Source of the DNA: UBA4615 sp046046245
Lineage (GTDB): Bacteria; Pseudomonadota; Gammaproteobacteria; Burkholderiales; Burkholderiaceae_E
Assembly: GCA_046046245.1 (NCBI GenBank)
Contig: JBJOKE010000056.1
Location: forward strand, 1-58,949
Length of the DNA: 58,949 bases
Reading direction: 5' to 3'
The position numbers and the translations under genes were made by a program. The notes under the pieces were generated by a model. That model saw only the letters and a list, made by a program, of their open reading frames with translations, was not told the origin of the DNA and did not search any database. Each line of letters begins with the position of its first letter. Within the stretch, counting starts at the first letter, position 1. Shown in pieces: positions 25,852-33,933 of the stretch.

Positions 25852-26796
25852 TCAGCCCAGCGCCGCCAGCCTGCGCGCCTGCCGCTCGAGCAGCCGCTCG
25901 ACCTCGTCGAGATCCTGGACGGACAGCGCCGGCCCGGGCCGGCGCAGCGTCGCGTGCGCGATCGCCCCCCGCCGCACCATCAGGTGCTTGCGGACCGCGA
26001 GGCCGATCCCCGCCTGCTGCTCGTAGCGTGCCAGCGGCAGGTAGGCGTCGAACAGATCCCGGCCGCGCTCGGCGTCGCCACGGGCGAAGGCCTCGACCAC
26101 GCCGACCATCATCTCCGGGTACGGGAAGCCGGTCATCGCACCGTCCGCGCCGCGGGCCATCTCCTCGGGCAGGAACAGGCCGCCGCCGTTGCCGGTGAGG
26201 ATCGACACGCGCCGCACGTCGCCGCGCGCGCTCGCGGCGCGGTAGGCCGACAGCTTCGCGAGACCGGGGCTGTCCTCGTGCTTGATCATCACGCAGCGCT
26301 CGTGGCGGCGCAGCAGCTCGAGCACGACCGGCGTGGGCAGCGTCACGCCGGTGGCGATCGGATGGTCCTGCAGCACCCAGGGCGTGCCGGCGCCGACCGA
26401 CTCGACCGCCAGGCCGAACCAGTCGAGGATCTGCGCGTCCGAGCGCAGGCCCGCGCCCGGCTGCAGCATCAGCCCCGACGCGCCGGCGTCGCGCAGCGCC
26501 GAGGCCAGCTCGCGCAGGCCCGCGAAGCCCGGCGCGGACACGCCGCAGACCACCGGCACGCGGCCGGCCACGCGCTCGACGACACGCGCGGTGAAGCGCC
26601 GCGCCTCGTCCTGCGTGAGCTTCGGCGCCTCGCCGAGCACGCCGAGCAGCGTGAGGCCGGCGGCACCGTGCCCGAGGTAGAAGTCGACCATACGGTCGGC
26701 GCTCTCCAGGTCGAGCGCGCCGTCGGGCAGGAACGGGGTGACCGCGATCAGGTAGGCGCCGCGCGCGGTCTCGTCGAGGCGTGGAACGGAGGCCAT
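25852..26796 (-). CDS. DapA/DHDPS family aldolase or lyase
   Basis: A 314-residue class I aldolase-fold protein of the dihydrodipicolinate synthase/N-acetylneuraminate lyase family. It has AYLIAVTPFLPDGALDLESA and GLTLLGVLGEAPKLTQDEA at the phosphate/keto-acid site, and a Schiff-base lysine expected in CVMIKHEDSP. Canonical DapA has GTTGES where this protein has LLGVLGEA, so it is a paralogue with another keto-acid substrate. It lies 13 bp downstream of the DUF924 gene, in the operon headed by the wax ester synthase. Confidence 0.82.
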   Translation of the reverse strand: MASVPRLDETARGAYLIAVTPFLPDGALDLESADRMVDFYLGHGAAGLTLLGVLGEAPKLTQDEARRFTARVVERVAGRVPVVCGVSAPGFAGLRELASALRDAGASGLMLQPGAGLRSDAQILDWFGLAVESVGAGTPWVLQDHPIATGVTLPTPVVLELLRRHERCVMIKHEDSPGLAKLSAYRAASARGDVRRVSILTGNGGGLFLPEEMARGADGAMTGFPYPEMMVGVVEAFARGDAERGRDLFDAYLPLARYEQQAGIGLAVRKHLMVRRGAIAHATLRRPGPALSVQDLDEVERLLERQARRLAALG

Positions 26797-26809
26797 CGGG
26801 GGAACGGTC

Positions 26810-27391
26810 CTAGAAGCGCGAGCCCGGCTGCGCGAGGAAGGCGAGCTCCTCGGGCGTGGAGGCGCGGCCGAGCGCGTCGTTGCGATGCGGGAAGCGGCCG
26901 AAGCGCTCGATCACGGCGAGGTGCTTCACGGCCCACTCGAGGTAGCCGCCTGCCTGAGGATCGTCGCGCAGCAGCCCGAACAGGCGAACCGACTCGTGCT
27001 GGTCGGCGAGCGACTCCGAGTGCTCGAACGGCAGGTAGAGGAACGCGCGCTCGACCGGTGCGAAGCGGATGTCGCGGCCTTCGGCCACCAGGCGCCGCGC
27101 GAGCGCGAGCGCGCGCGGATCGAGCGAGAAGGCGCGCGCGTCGCCGCGGAACAGGTTGCGCGGGAACTGGTCGCAGACGATCGCGAGCGCGAGCGCGCCG
27201 GCGTCGGTGTCGGACCAGCCATCGAGCGCGCCGGCCGTGGCCTCGCCGAGCAGCGGGCCGAATCGCGTGCGGATCGCCTCGTCGAAGGACACGTCCTTGC
27301 GGAACCACTCGCCGCGCGCGGTGCCGCGCTCGGGCGCGCCGGGCGCACCGAACCAGAACGACAGGACGCCGTCGATCCGCGGGTCGCTCAC
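26810..27391 (-). CDS. DUF924 family protein
   Basis: A 193-residue helical protein of the DUF924 (TPR-like) family. Signatures: VLSFWFG near the N-terminus, EWFRKDVSFDEAIRTRFG, VCDQFPRNLFRGDARAF, FLYLPFEHSESLADQ and RFPHRNDALGR. The biochemical function is unknown. The start is GTG at 27391, which overlaps the stop of the upstream AlaX-type gene (GTGA), showing translational coupling. Confidence 0.88.
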   Translation of the reverse strand: MSDPRIDGVLSFWFGAPGAPERGTARGEWFRKDVSFDEAIRTRFGPLLGEATAGALDGWSDTDAGALALAIVCDQFPRNLFRGDARAFSLDPRALALARRLVAEGRDIRFAPVERAFLYLPFEHSESLADQHESVRLFGLLRDDPQAGGYLEWAVKHLAVIERFGRFPHRNDALGRASTPEELAFLAQPGSRF

Positions 27392-28128
27392 GCCGAGGGC
27401 TCCGCGAACTCGATCGTCACGCGCCGCGTCCGCGCGCTCTTCTTCTCGATCTTCGCGATCCGCAGCGCGCCCACCTCCGAGGTGTTCGCGACGTGCGTGC
27501 CGCCGCAGGGCTGCAGGTCGACGCCGTCGATCCGCAGCAGCCGCACGCGACCGAAGCCCATCGGCGGCTTGACCGACATCGTCCGCACCAGCTCGGGCTG
27601 CGCGGCCAGTTCCTCGTCGGTGATCCAGTCGACGCGCACGGGGTGGGCGCCGGCGACGAGCCGGTCGAGCCCGGCCTGCAGCGCCTCGCGCTCGAGCGGC
27701 TCGACGGTCGCGAAGTCCATCCTTGCGTAGCCGGCGGTGATCGAGCAGCCGTCGACCGGATGCGGGACGATCGCGCACAGCAGGTGCGTCGAGGTGTGCA
27801 GCCGCATGTGGCGATGGCGGCGATCCCAGTCGATGGCGGCGGTGACCAGGTCGCCGGGGCGCAGCCGGGCAGCGGCCTCGACGGCATCGGCGGCGGGCAC
27901 GTGCAGCGCGTCGTCGGGGCCGGCGCCCTCGGCCTTCGACTTGCGCGTGTCGGCGATCGTGACGACGAGCCCGTCCTCGCGGGTCAGCGTGCCGGCGTCG
28001 CCGGCCTGGCCGCCGCCCAGCGGATAGAACACGGTGCGGTCGAGCAGCACCCCTTCGGGGCCGGCGGACACCACGCGCGCGACACAGTCGCGCAGGTAGG
28101 CGTCGCGGCGGAACAGCGCATCGGTCAA
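27388..28128 (-). CDS. Alanyl-tRNA editing protein (AlaX type)
   Basis: A 246-residue free-standing editing domain that hydrolyses mischarged Ser-tRNA(Ala) or Gly-tRNA(Ala). The zinc ligands are in the HxxxH motif LHTSTHLL and the downstream CGGTHVANTSEVG. The N-terminal part (VFYPLGGGQAGDAGTL) resembles the AlaRS beta-barrel domain. It starts with TTG at 28128 overlapping the wax ester synthase stop (TTGA). Why an editing enzyme is coupled to a lipid acyltransferase is unclear. Confidence 0.87.
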   Translation of the reverse strand: MTDALFRRDAYLRDCVARVVSAGPEGVLLDRTVFYPLGGGQAGDAGTLTREDGLVVTIADTRKSKAEGAGPDDALHVPAADAVEAAARLRPGDLVTAAIDWDRRHRHMRLHTSTHLLCAIVPHPVDGCSITAGYARMDFATVEPLEREALQAGLDRLVAGAHPVRVDWITDEELAAQPELVRTMSVKPPMGFGRVRLLRIDGVDLQPCGGTHVANTSEVGALRIAKIEKKSARTRRVTIEFAEPSA

Positions 28129-29627
28129 GCGGCCTCTCCCTTTGTCTCGTCGAACAGCATGTGCTCGAGCACGCGTGCGTCGACCTCGCCGGTGCCGAGC
28201 AGCTCGGGGGGCAGCATCGAGGCCACGAGCATCAGGTCGTCGAACTGCGGCTGGAACGCGTCGATCAGCGCCTGTGGCTCGGGGCAGAGCCGGCGGTCGC
28301 CGATCACGCCGAACTGCACGCCGCCCGCGTAGGACAGGATCGACACGCCGAGCCCGATGTCGCCCGACTGCGGCACCCAGAACATCATCCGCGACAGCTT
28401 CCGGCCGGCGAGCGACAGCGGCGCCTTCGGGCCGGGGACGTTCGTCATCACCGCGGTGGCCTTCTTCGCGAGGTAATGCAGGATCGGATCCTGCACGAGC
28501 TTCGGCACGCGCCCCACCACCTCGAGCAGCGTGTAGGCGAGCACCGCCTGGTAGCCGCCCTTGAGATCGTCCATCCGGCGGCGCACCTCCTGAAGCCGCG
28601 CGACCGGGTTCGCGATGCCGACCGGCAGCTCGAGCGGCACCAGGCCGAAGCGGTTGCCGAGGCGGATCGGCCCGTCCATCGACCGCAGGTTCACCGGCAC
28701 CATCGCCCGGACCTCGCAGCCCGCGGTGTCGTACCCGCGGCCGCGCAGGTAGGTGCGCAGCGCGCCGGCGACGCAGGACAGCAGCACGTCGTTGACCGAC
28801 GCGCCGAACGCGCGGCAGACGATCTTGACGTCGTCGAGCGGCAGCGGCTCGTTCCACGCGATGCCCTTGGCGACGCCGGGCACGCCCTTCAGCGGCGTGG
28901 CCGAGTCCGCGCTCATCAGCGCGATCCTCGCCGCGTCGGCGACCACGCGCTGGCCGACCTGCGCGTAGTCGGCGAGCTTCTCCGGCTCGCCGGCGAGCCG
29001 CACCGAGCGCGAGACCGCGCTGCCGGTGACCTCGATCGCGCGCACCGCACCCTGGGTCAGCGGGTCGAGGAAGGGCTTCCACGGATTGGTCAGCGGCGCG
29101 CCGTCGTCGTGGCCGGCGCCGTCGTCGTCGGCCACGCGGCGCCGGCCCGACGGCGCGGGCGCATCGTCGGTGAGGCTGAGCATCACGCGGACCAGCGCGA
29201 TGCCGTCGGCGATGCAGTGGTGGATCCGGGCGACCAGCGCGTCGGTGCCGCGGTAGTCGCGCACGAGGTGGAACTGCCACAGCGGCCGGTCGGGATCGAG
29301 CGGCGTGATCGCGAGCTCGGCGACGAAGGCCTGCAGCTGCGCGTCCGTGCCCTCGCCGTCGAGCCGGTGGACGAGCAGGTGGGCATCCAGGTCGAACCGG
29401 TCGTCGTCGACCCACCAGGCGGCACCCGCGGCGTCGTACTCGACGCGCTGGCGGAAGCGGTCGAAGGCGAGCAGCCGATCGGAGATCACCGCCCGCAGCG
29501 CCGCGGCGTCGACGGGACGCTCGAAGACGTCGATCCCGACGATCATCATCAGGTTGCTCGGGCGATCCATCCGCAGCCAGGCGGTGTCGACACTCGACAT
29601 CCGCTCGCGTCCGGGCGTGCTGGCCAT
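28125..29627 (-). CDS. Wax ester synthase/diacylglycerol acyltransferase (WS/DGAT)
   Basis: A 500-residue acyltransferase that joins acyl-CoA to a fatty alcohol (wax ester) or diacylglycerol (triacylglycerol). The catalytic HHxxxDG motif is HHCIADG (His136, His137, Asp141). The N-terminal MSSVDTAWLRMD, and the C-terminal NVPGPKAPLSLAGRK and GLGVSILSYAGG, are family hallmarks. First gene of a leftward operon. It is divergent from an acyl-CoA-binding protein gene, and a fatty acyl-CoA reductase 15 kb away could supply the alcohol. Confidence 0.92.
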   Translation of the reverse strand: MASTPGRERMSSVDTAWLRMDRPSNLMMIVGIDVFERPVDAAALRAVISDRLLAFDRFRQRVEYDAAGAAWWVDDDRFDLDAHLLVHRLDGEGTDAQLQAFVAELAITPLDPDRPLWQFHLVRDYRGTDALVARIHHCIADGIALVRVMLSLTDDAPAPSGRRRVADDDGAGHDDGAPLTNPWKPFLDPLTQGAVRAIEVTGSAVSRSVRLAGEPEKLADYAQVGQRVVADAARIALMSADSATPLKGVPGVAKGIAWNEPLPLDDVKIVCRAFGASVNDVLLSCVAGALRTYLRGRGYDTAGCEVRAMVPVNLRSMDGPIRLGNRFGLVPLELPVGIANPVARLQEVRRRMDDLKGGYQAVLAYTLLEVVGRVPKLVQDPILHYLAKKATAVMTNVPGPKAPLSLAGRKLSRMMFWVPQSGDIGLGVSILSYAGGVQFGVIGDRRLCPEPQALIDAFQPQFDDLMLVASMLPPELLGTGEVDARVLEHMLFDETKGEAA

Positions 29628-29729
29628 CGTCCCTCCGGGCCCGGCGGGCCCGGGCGATTGTGGTCACGGCTATGATACCGTCGCCGTCACCCCGACAACC
29701 TCGAACCCGCCCCCTGCGGAGGCCGCCCC

Positions 29730-29987
29730 ATGTCCGATCTCGCGTCCCGTTTCCAGCAGGCCGTCGCCGACTCGAAGAAACTCACCGAGCGTCCGGACAA
29801 CGCGACGCTGCTGAAGCTCTACGCGCTCTTCAAGCAGGCGACCGACGGCGACGTCGAGGGCAAGCGCCCGGGCTTCACCGACATGGTCGGCCGCGCGAAG
29901 TACGACGCCTGGGCGGAGATCAAGGGCACCTCGAAGGACGACGCGATGCAGCAGTACGTGTCGCTGATCGAGGACCTGAAGGGCTGA
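29730..29987 (+). CDS. Acyl-CoA-binding protein
   Basis: An 85-residue ACBP that holds long-chain acyl-CoA for use by acyltransferases. The four-helix family pattern is present: FQQAVADSKKL, LLKLYALFKQATDGD, and the signature KYDAWAEIKGTSKDDAMQQY, which contains the lysine and tyrosine that contact CoA. A -10-like TATGAT lies at 29671-29676. It is divergent from the WS/DGAT gene, so the pair probably act together in neutral-lipid synthesis. A small hairpin, GGCTGA-GAC-TCAGCC (29982-29996), spans its stop codon and that of the convergent gene. Confidence 0.93.
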   Translation: MSDLASRFQQAVADSKKLTERPDNATLLKLYALFKQATDGDVEGKRPGFTDMVGRAKYDAWAEIKGTSKDDAMQQYVSLIEDLKG

Positions 29988-29990
29988 GAC

Positions 29991-30266
29991 TCAGCCGAAG
30001 TACTCGTCGAAGTTCCTGTGGAGGGTCTCCTCGATCCTCCCCCTGAACGCCGACAGCAGGAAGCCGAGCTTCGCGTGGAGCTCGACGTGGTCCTTGCCGA
30101 TCGTCATCTCGCCCGACACGCCGGTCCGCGAGAAGCGCAGCACGTTGCCCTCCCACTCGTGGGCCATGCCGAACTCGCGCTCCATCTCGTCGGCCACGCG
30201 CTGCGCGGCGGCCTTCGCCTTCTTCAGTCCGAGCGCGTGATCGCGCTTGAAATCGATCGTCGACAT
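29991..30266 (-). CDS. Polyhydroxyalkanoic acid system family protein
   Basis: A 91-residue protein of the PHA granule-region family (DUF2805/PHA_gran_rgn type). It begins MSTIDFKRDHALGLKKAKAA and contains VLRFSRTGVSGEMTIGKDHV and LGFLLSAFRGRIEETLHRN. Such small proteins are encoded near PHA or lipid storage genes; the molecular role is unknown. It lies 28 bp downstream of the 2-hydroxyacid dehydrogenase gene on the same strand and may be read through from the nicotinate-type operon. Confidence 0.85.
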   Translation of the reverse strand: MSTIDFKRDHALGLKKAKAAAQRVADEMEREFGMAHEWEGNVLRFSRTGVSGEMTIGKDHVELHAKLGFLLSAFRGRIEETLHRNFDEYFG

Positions 30267-30294
30267 CGCGGATCTCCGTCGGGACGCGCGGGCG

Positions 30295-31269
30295 TCAGCG
30301 GGCGCCGGGCGAGCCTGGCACCGGGGTGAGCAGCGGCTCGCCGGCCGCGTGCGCCAGCAGGTTGCGGGCAGCCAGCATCGCCATGCCGAGCCGCGACGAA
30401 CGCGTGGCGCTGCCGATGTGCGGCGTCAGCACGACGTTCGGTACCTCGAGCAGCGCCGGGTGGATGGCCGGCTCGCCCTCGAAGACATCGAGGCCGGCGG
30501 CGGCGATCGTGCCGGCGCGCAACGCGGCGGCCAGCGCCGCGTCGTCGACGATGCCGCCGCGCGCGATGTTGACCAGGGTGGCGGTCGGCTTCATCGACGC
30601 GAGCTGCGCGGCGCCGATCAGGTGATGGGTCTGCGCCGAGTACGGCAGCACCAGCACGACGTGGTCGGACGTGCGCAGCAGCGTGTCGAGGTCGACCCGC
30701 AGGGCATCCAGCTCGGCCTCGTTCGGAGCGGGGCTGCGGTTCGTGTACTGGAGCCGCATCGAGAAGCCGCGCGCGCGGCGCGCGACCGCCGAGCCGATCC
30801 GGCCCATGCCGACGATGCCGAGCGTCGCGCCGTGCACGTCGGCGCCCAGGAACTGGTCCCAGGCCCAGCGCCCCCACTTCCCTTCCCGCAGCCAGCGCTC
30901 GGACTCGGTGACGCGGCGTGCGGTGGCCATCAGCAGTGCCCAGGCCATGTCGGCGGTCGCCTCGGTCAGCACGTCGGGCGTGTTCGTGACCGCGATGCCG
31001 CGCGCCGCGCAGGCGGCGACGTCGATCTGGTTGAAGCCGACCGAGCCGGTGGCGACGATCCGCAGCCTCGGGCAGGCCTCGAGCAGCGCGGCGTCGACGC
31101 GATCGGTGGCCACCACGTAGAGCGCGTCGCAGCCGCCGGCCCGTGCGCGCGTCTCCTCGGGCGACCAGAACGCGTCGTCGTCGTTGGTCGTCACGTCGTA
31201 GACGTCCCGCAGCGCGTCGATGACCTCGGGAAACACGCGGCGGGTGACCAGCAGCTTCGGACGGCTCAC
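30295..31269 (-). CDS. D-isomer specific 2-hydroxyacid dehydrogenase
   Basis: A 324-residue NAD(P)-dependent dehydrogenase of the glyoxylate/hydroxypyruvate reductase group. The nucleotide motif is LGIVGMGRIGSAVARRA. The catalytic triad lies in VNIARGGIVDD (Arg), the glutamate in FEGEPAIHP and the histidine in VLTPHIGSAT. Start GTG at 31269 overlaps the stop of the LutC-type gene (GTGA). As the distal part of the nicotinate-type operon it may handle a 2-oxo acid product, but no specific substrate can be read. Confidence 0.88.
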   Translation of the reverse strand: MSRPKLLVTRRVFPEVIDALRDVYDVTTNDDDAFWSPEETRARAGGCDALYVVATDRVDAALLEACPRLRIVATGSVGFNQIDVAACAARGIAVTNTPDVLTEATADMAWALLMATARRVTESERWLREGKWGRWAWDQFLGADVHGATLGIVGMGRIGSAVARRARGFSMRLQYTNRSPAPNEAELDALRVDLDTLLRTSDHVVLVLPYSAQTHHLIGAAQLASMKPTATLVNIARGGIVDDAALAAALRAGTIAAAGLDVFEGEPAIHPALLEVPNVVLTPHIGSATRSSRLGMAMLAARNLLAHAAGEPLLTPVPGSPGAR

Positions 31270-31958
31270 GATGCGGCCTCCACGCGCGGCACGCCGACGA
31301 TCACCACGTGGACGCGGTACGGACCGTGCGCGCCGAGCACGATGGTCTGCTCGATGTCGCCGGTGCGGGACGGACCGGAGACCAGGTTGGTCGCCCGCGG
31401 CAGCCTGCCGCGCTCGGCGCGCGCGAGCGCGAAGCCGTCCTCGTAGTGGCCGACGATCCGCTCGGCGGCGACGACCGCGACGTGGGTCTCGGGCAGCAGG
31501 TGCATCGAGGCCGGCGTGTCCGGACCCGACAGCATCATCAGCGTGCCGGTCTCGGCGACCGCGACGAAGGCACCGCTGATGCCGACCAGGTCATCGCCCT
31601 GCGGGCGGCGCGCCTCGACGTCCAGGCCGGCACCGGCCCAGTCGAGGTCGCCGAGCGTGTTCCAGCAGACCGCGCGCTTCGGCAGCCCGTGCGCGTCGAG
31701 GTAGCGGGCCACCGCGGCCGGCACCTCGGGCATCGAACCGACCCGCTCGGTCGTGCTGGACATCCGCGCGGCCTGCCGCTCGAAATGGGCGACCCGGTCG
31801 GCGTCGACCGTGGGCTGCGGGCCGACCGGGTGACGCGCGATCCAGGAGTCGGCCTCGCGGCGCTCGGCGTCGGTGGGCGCGGCACCGCGACCCTGCGCGC
31901 TGCGGATGCGTGCGAGGATGCGCTGGCGGGCGGCGGCGGTGTCGAGGGGGGAGCTCAT
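31266..31958 (-). CDS. LUD-domain protein, LutC/YkgG type
   Basis: A 230-residue protein of the lactate-utilisation (LUD) family. It has the family segments GISGAFVAVAETGTLMMLSG and HLLPETHVAVVAAERIV, and the C-terminal TNLVSGPSRTGDIEQTIVLG. LutC usually works with the FeS proteins LutA and LutB in L-lactate oxidation; neither is nearby, so this copy probably serves another electron-transfer reaction. It lies 18 bp after pncB and is translationally coupled to the 2-hydroxyacid dehydrogenase. Confidence 0.85.
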   Translation of the reverse strand: MSSPLDTAAARQRILARIRSAQGRGAAPTDAERREADSWIARHPVGPQPTVDADRVAHFERQAARMSSTTERVGSMPEVPAAVARYLDAHGLPKRAVCWNTLGDLDWAGAGLDVEARRPQGDDLVGISGAFVAVAETGTLMMLSGPDTPASMHLLPETHVAVVAAERIVGHYEDGFALARAERGRLPRATNLVSGPSRTGDIEQTIVLGAHGPYRVHVVIVGVPRVEAAS

Positions 31959-31976
31959 TCGGGGGACGGGCGGTGG

Positions 31977-33158
31977 TCAGTGGCGCGGCTCGGCCTGGAA
32001 CACCTGCCGCAGGTAGGCGAGATAGGCCGGATCGTCGCACATCGTCTTCTCGGGCGAGTCGGACAGCTTCGCCACCGGCTGGCCGTTGCAGCGGACCATC
32101 TTGATGACGATCTGCAGGGGCTTGAACCCGAGGTCGTTGGTGAGGTTGGTGCCGATGCCGAACGCGAGCCGCGTGCGGTCGCGGAAGCGCCGGTAGAGCT
32201 CGATCGCGAGGGGCACGTTCAGGCTGTCGGAGAAGATCAGCGTCTTGGTGCGCGGGTCGACGCGGTGCGCCTCGTAGTGGCCGATCAGCCGCTCGCCCCA
32301 ATCGAAGGGATCGCCCGAGTCGTGGCGGGCGCCGTCGAACAGCTTGCAGAAGTACAGGTCGAAGTCGCGCAGGAACGCATCGATGCCGTAGACGTCGGAC
32401 AGCGCGATGCCGAGGTCGCCGCGGTACTCGCGCGCCCACACCTCGAAGCCGTAGACCTGCGAGTCGCGCAGGCGCGGGCCCAGCGCCTGGCAGGCCTGCA
32501 GATACTCGTGCGCCATCGTGCCCAGCGGCGTGATGCCGTGGCGCATCGCGTACCAGACGTTGCTGGTGCCGGCGAAGTTCTCGCCGAGGGAGTCGCGCAG
32601 GCCGACGATCACCTCGTCGTGCCAGGTGCGCGAGAAGCGCCGGCGGGTGCCGTAGTCGGCCACCCGCATGCCGACCAGGCCCGGGTCGTCGCGGATCAGG
32701 CCGATCTTGTCGAGCAGCCGGCGCCGGCCCTCGCGATAGTCGGGCGACTTCTGCGTGTTGCGGAAGTAGATCTCGTTGACGATCGCGAGCACGGGGATCT
32801 CGAAGAGGATCGTGTGCAGCCACGGTCCCTTCACGGTGATGTCGATCTCGCCGTTCCCGAGCGGCGAGGGCCCGACCGAGATGTACTTCTCGTTCATCTG
32901 GAACAGGCCGAGGAAGTCGACGAAGTCGCTCTTGATGAACCGCAGCCCGCGCAGGTACTCGAGCTCGGGCTCGGTGAAGCGCAGCGTGCACAGGTGCCGG
33001 ATCCCCTCGCGGATCTCCTCGACGTAAGGGACCAGGTCGATGCCCGGGTTGCGGCACTTGAAGCGGTACTCGACCTGCGCACCGGGGAAATGGTGCAGCA
33101 CGACCTGCATCATCGTGAACTTGTACAGGTCGGTGTCGAGCAGCGACGTGATGATCAT
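31977..33158 (-). CDS. pncB: Nicotinate phosphoribosyltransferase
   Basis: A 393-residue enzyme that makes nicotinate mononucleotide from nicotinate and PRPP (NAD salvage). Signatures: SLLDTDLYKFTMMQVVLHHF at the N-terminus, ADYGTRRRFSRTWHDEV with the phosphorylatable histidine region, GTSNVWYAMRHGITPLGTMAHE, and the phosphate-binding GARHDSGDPFDWG. The ATG at 33158 overlaps the stop of the TetR gene (ATGA). Its place inside an operon with 6-hydroxynicotinate reductase and enamidase is strong contextual support for nicotinate as the pathway substrate. Confidence 0.95.
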   Translation of the reverse strand: MIITSLLDTDLYKFTMMQVVLHHFPGAQVEYRFKCRNPGIDLVPYVEEIREGIRHLCTLRFTEPELEYLRGLRFIKSDFVDFLGLFQMNEKYISVGPSPLGNGEIDITVKGPWLHTILFEIPVLAIVNEIYFRNTQKSPDYREGRRRLLDKIGLIRDDPGLVGMRVADYGTRRRFSRTWHDEVIVGLRDSLGENFAGTSNVWYAMRHGITPLGTMAHEYLQACQALGPRLRDSQVYGFEVWAREYRGDLGIALSDVYGIDAFLRDFDLYFCKLFDGARHDSGDPFDWGERLIGHYEAHRVDPRTKTLIFSDSLNVPLAIELYRRFRDRTRLAFGIGTNLTNDLGFKPLQIVIKMVRCNGQPVAKLSDSPEKTMCDDPAYLAYLRQVFQAEPRH

Positions 33159-33910
33159 CGCGCGGATTGTAACCGCGCGTCCACGTGGCGAAGCACCATG
33201 TCCTCGCAGGCCCGCCAGTGGGCCTCCAGGACGGCGGGATCCGACAGGTCGCGGCCCAGCACGGCCGACAGCGTGTGACGGTTCGACACCCGGAAGTAAC
33301 CGAGCCCGGCGATCGACACGTAGAGGTCGGCCGCATCCAGCCCGGGCCGGAACGCGCCCTCGCGCTCGCCGCGCACGAGCAGCGCCCCGAGCATCCGGAC
33401 CACCGGCACGACCAGCGCGTCGAGCCGCGCCGAACGGCGCAGGTGGCGCGCCTGCAGCTGGTTCTCGGCGGTCAGCACGCCGATGAACTCGGGGTGCTCG
33501 GCGTACCAGCGCCACACGAAGCGGCAGAAGTGCGCGAGCGCGTCGAGCGGGGCCTTGTCGTCGAGGACCAGCGCCTGCTCGGCCGCGCCGAGCGCGTCGT
33601 ATGCGGCTTCGAGCACCTCGCGGAACAGGCCCTCCTTGCTGCCGAAGTAGTAGTAGACCATCCGCTCGGACGAACGGGCGCGCTTCGCGATGCGGTCGCC
33701 GCGGGCGCCGCCGAAGCCGTGGCGGGCGAACTCCTGGGTCGCGGCACGCAGGATCCGGGCCCGGGTCGCGAAGGCGTCACGCCGCGCGCGGCCTCGCGCG
33801 GGGGCCGACTCCGCAGTGCCGGCGGCATCATGGCCCGCGATCTCCCGAGCGCCGCCGTCGCGGGCCGCCGGAGCGGTATCCGGCTCGGCGGCTCGCGGTC
33901 CGACCGGCAT
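33155..33910 (-). CDS. TetR family regulator of the nicotinate-type operon
   Basis: A 251-residue TetR protein. After a low-complexity N-terminus, the helix-turn-helix region runs through RILRAATQEFARHGFGGARG, DRIAKRARSSERMVYYYFG and KEGLFREVLEAAYD. The C-terminal ligand domain resembles that of regulators of aromatic catabolism (AHFCRFVWRWYAEHPEF). A shorter start inside the N-terminal tail is possible. It lies between enamidase and pncB in the same transcript, so it may be autoregulatory; the palindrome at 47205-47224 is its best candidate operator (inference). Confidence 0.85.
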   Translation of the reverse strand: MPVGPRAAEPDTAPAARDGGAREIAGHDAAGTAESAPARGRARRDAFATRARILRAATQEFARHGFGGARGDRIAKRARSSERMVYYYFGSKEGLFREVLEAAYDALGAAEQALVLDDKAPLDALAHFCRFVWRWYAEHPEFIGVLTAENQLQARHLRRSARLDALVVPVVRMLGALLVRGEREGAFRPGLDAADLYVSIAGLGYFRVSNRHTLSAVLGRDLSDPAVLEAHWRACEDMVLRHVDARLQSAR

Positions 33911-33933
33911 CGCGGGCCCTCCCCGTCGTCCGG

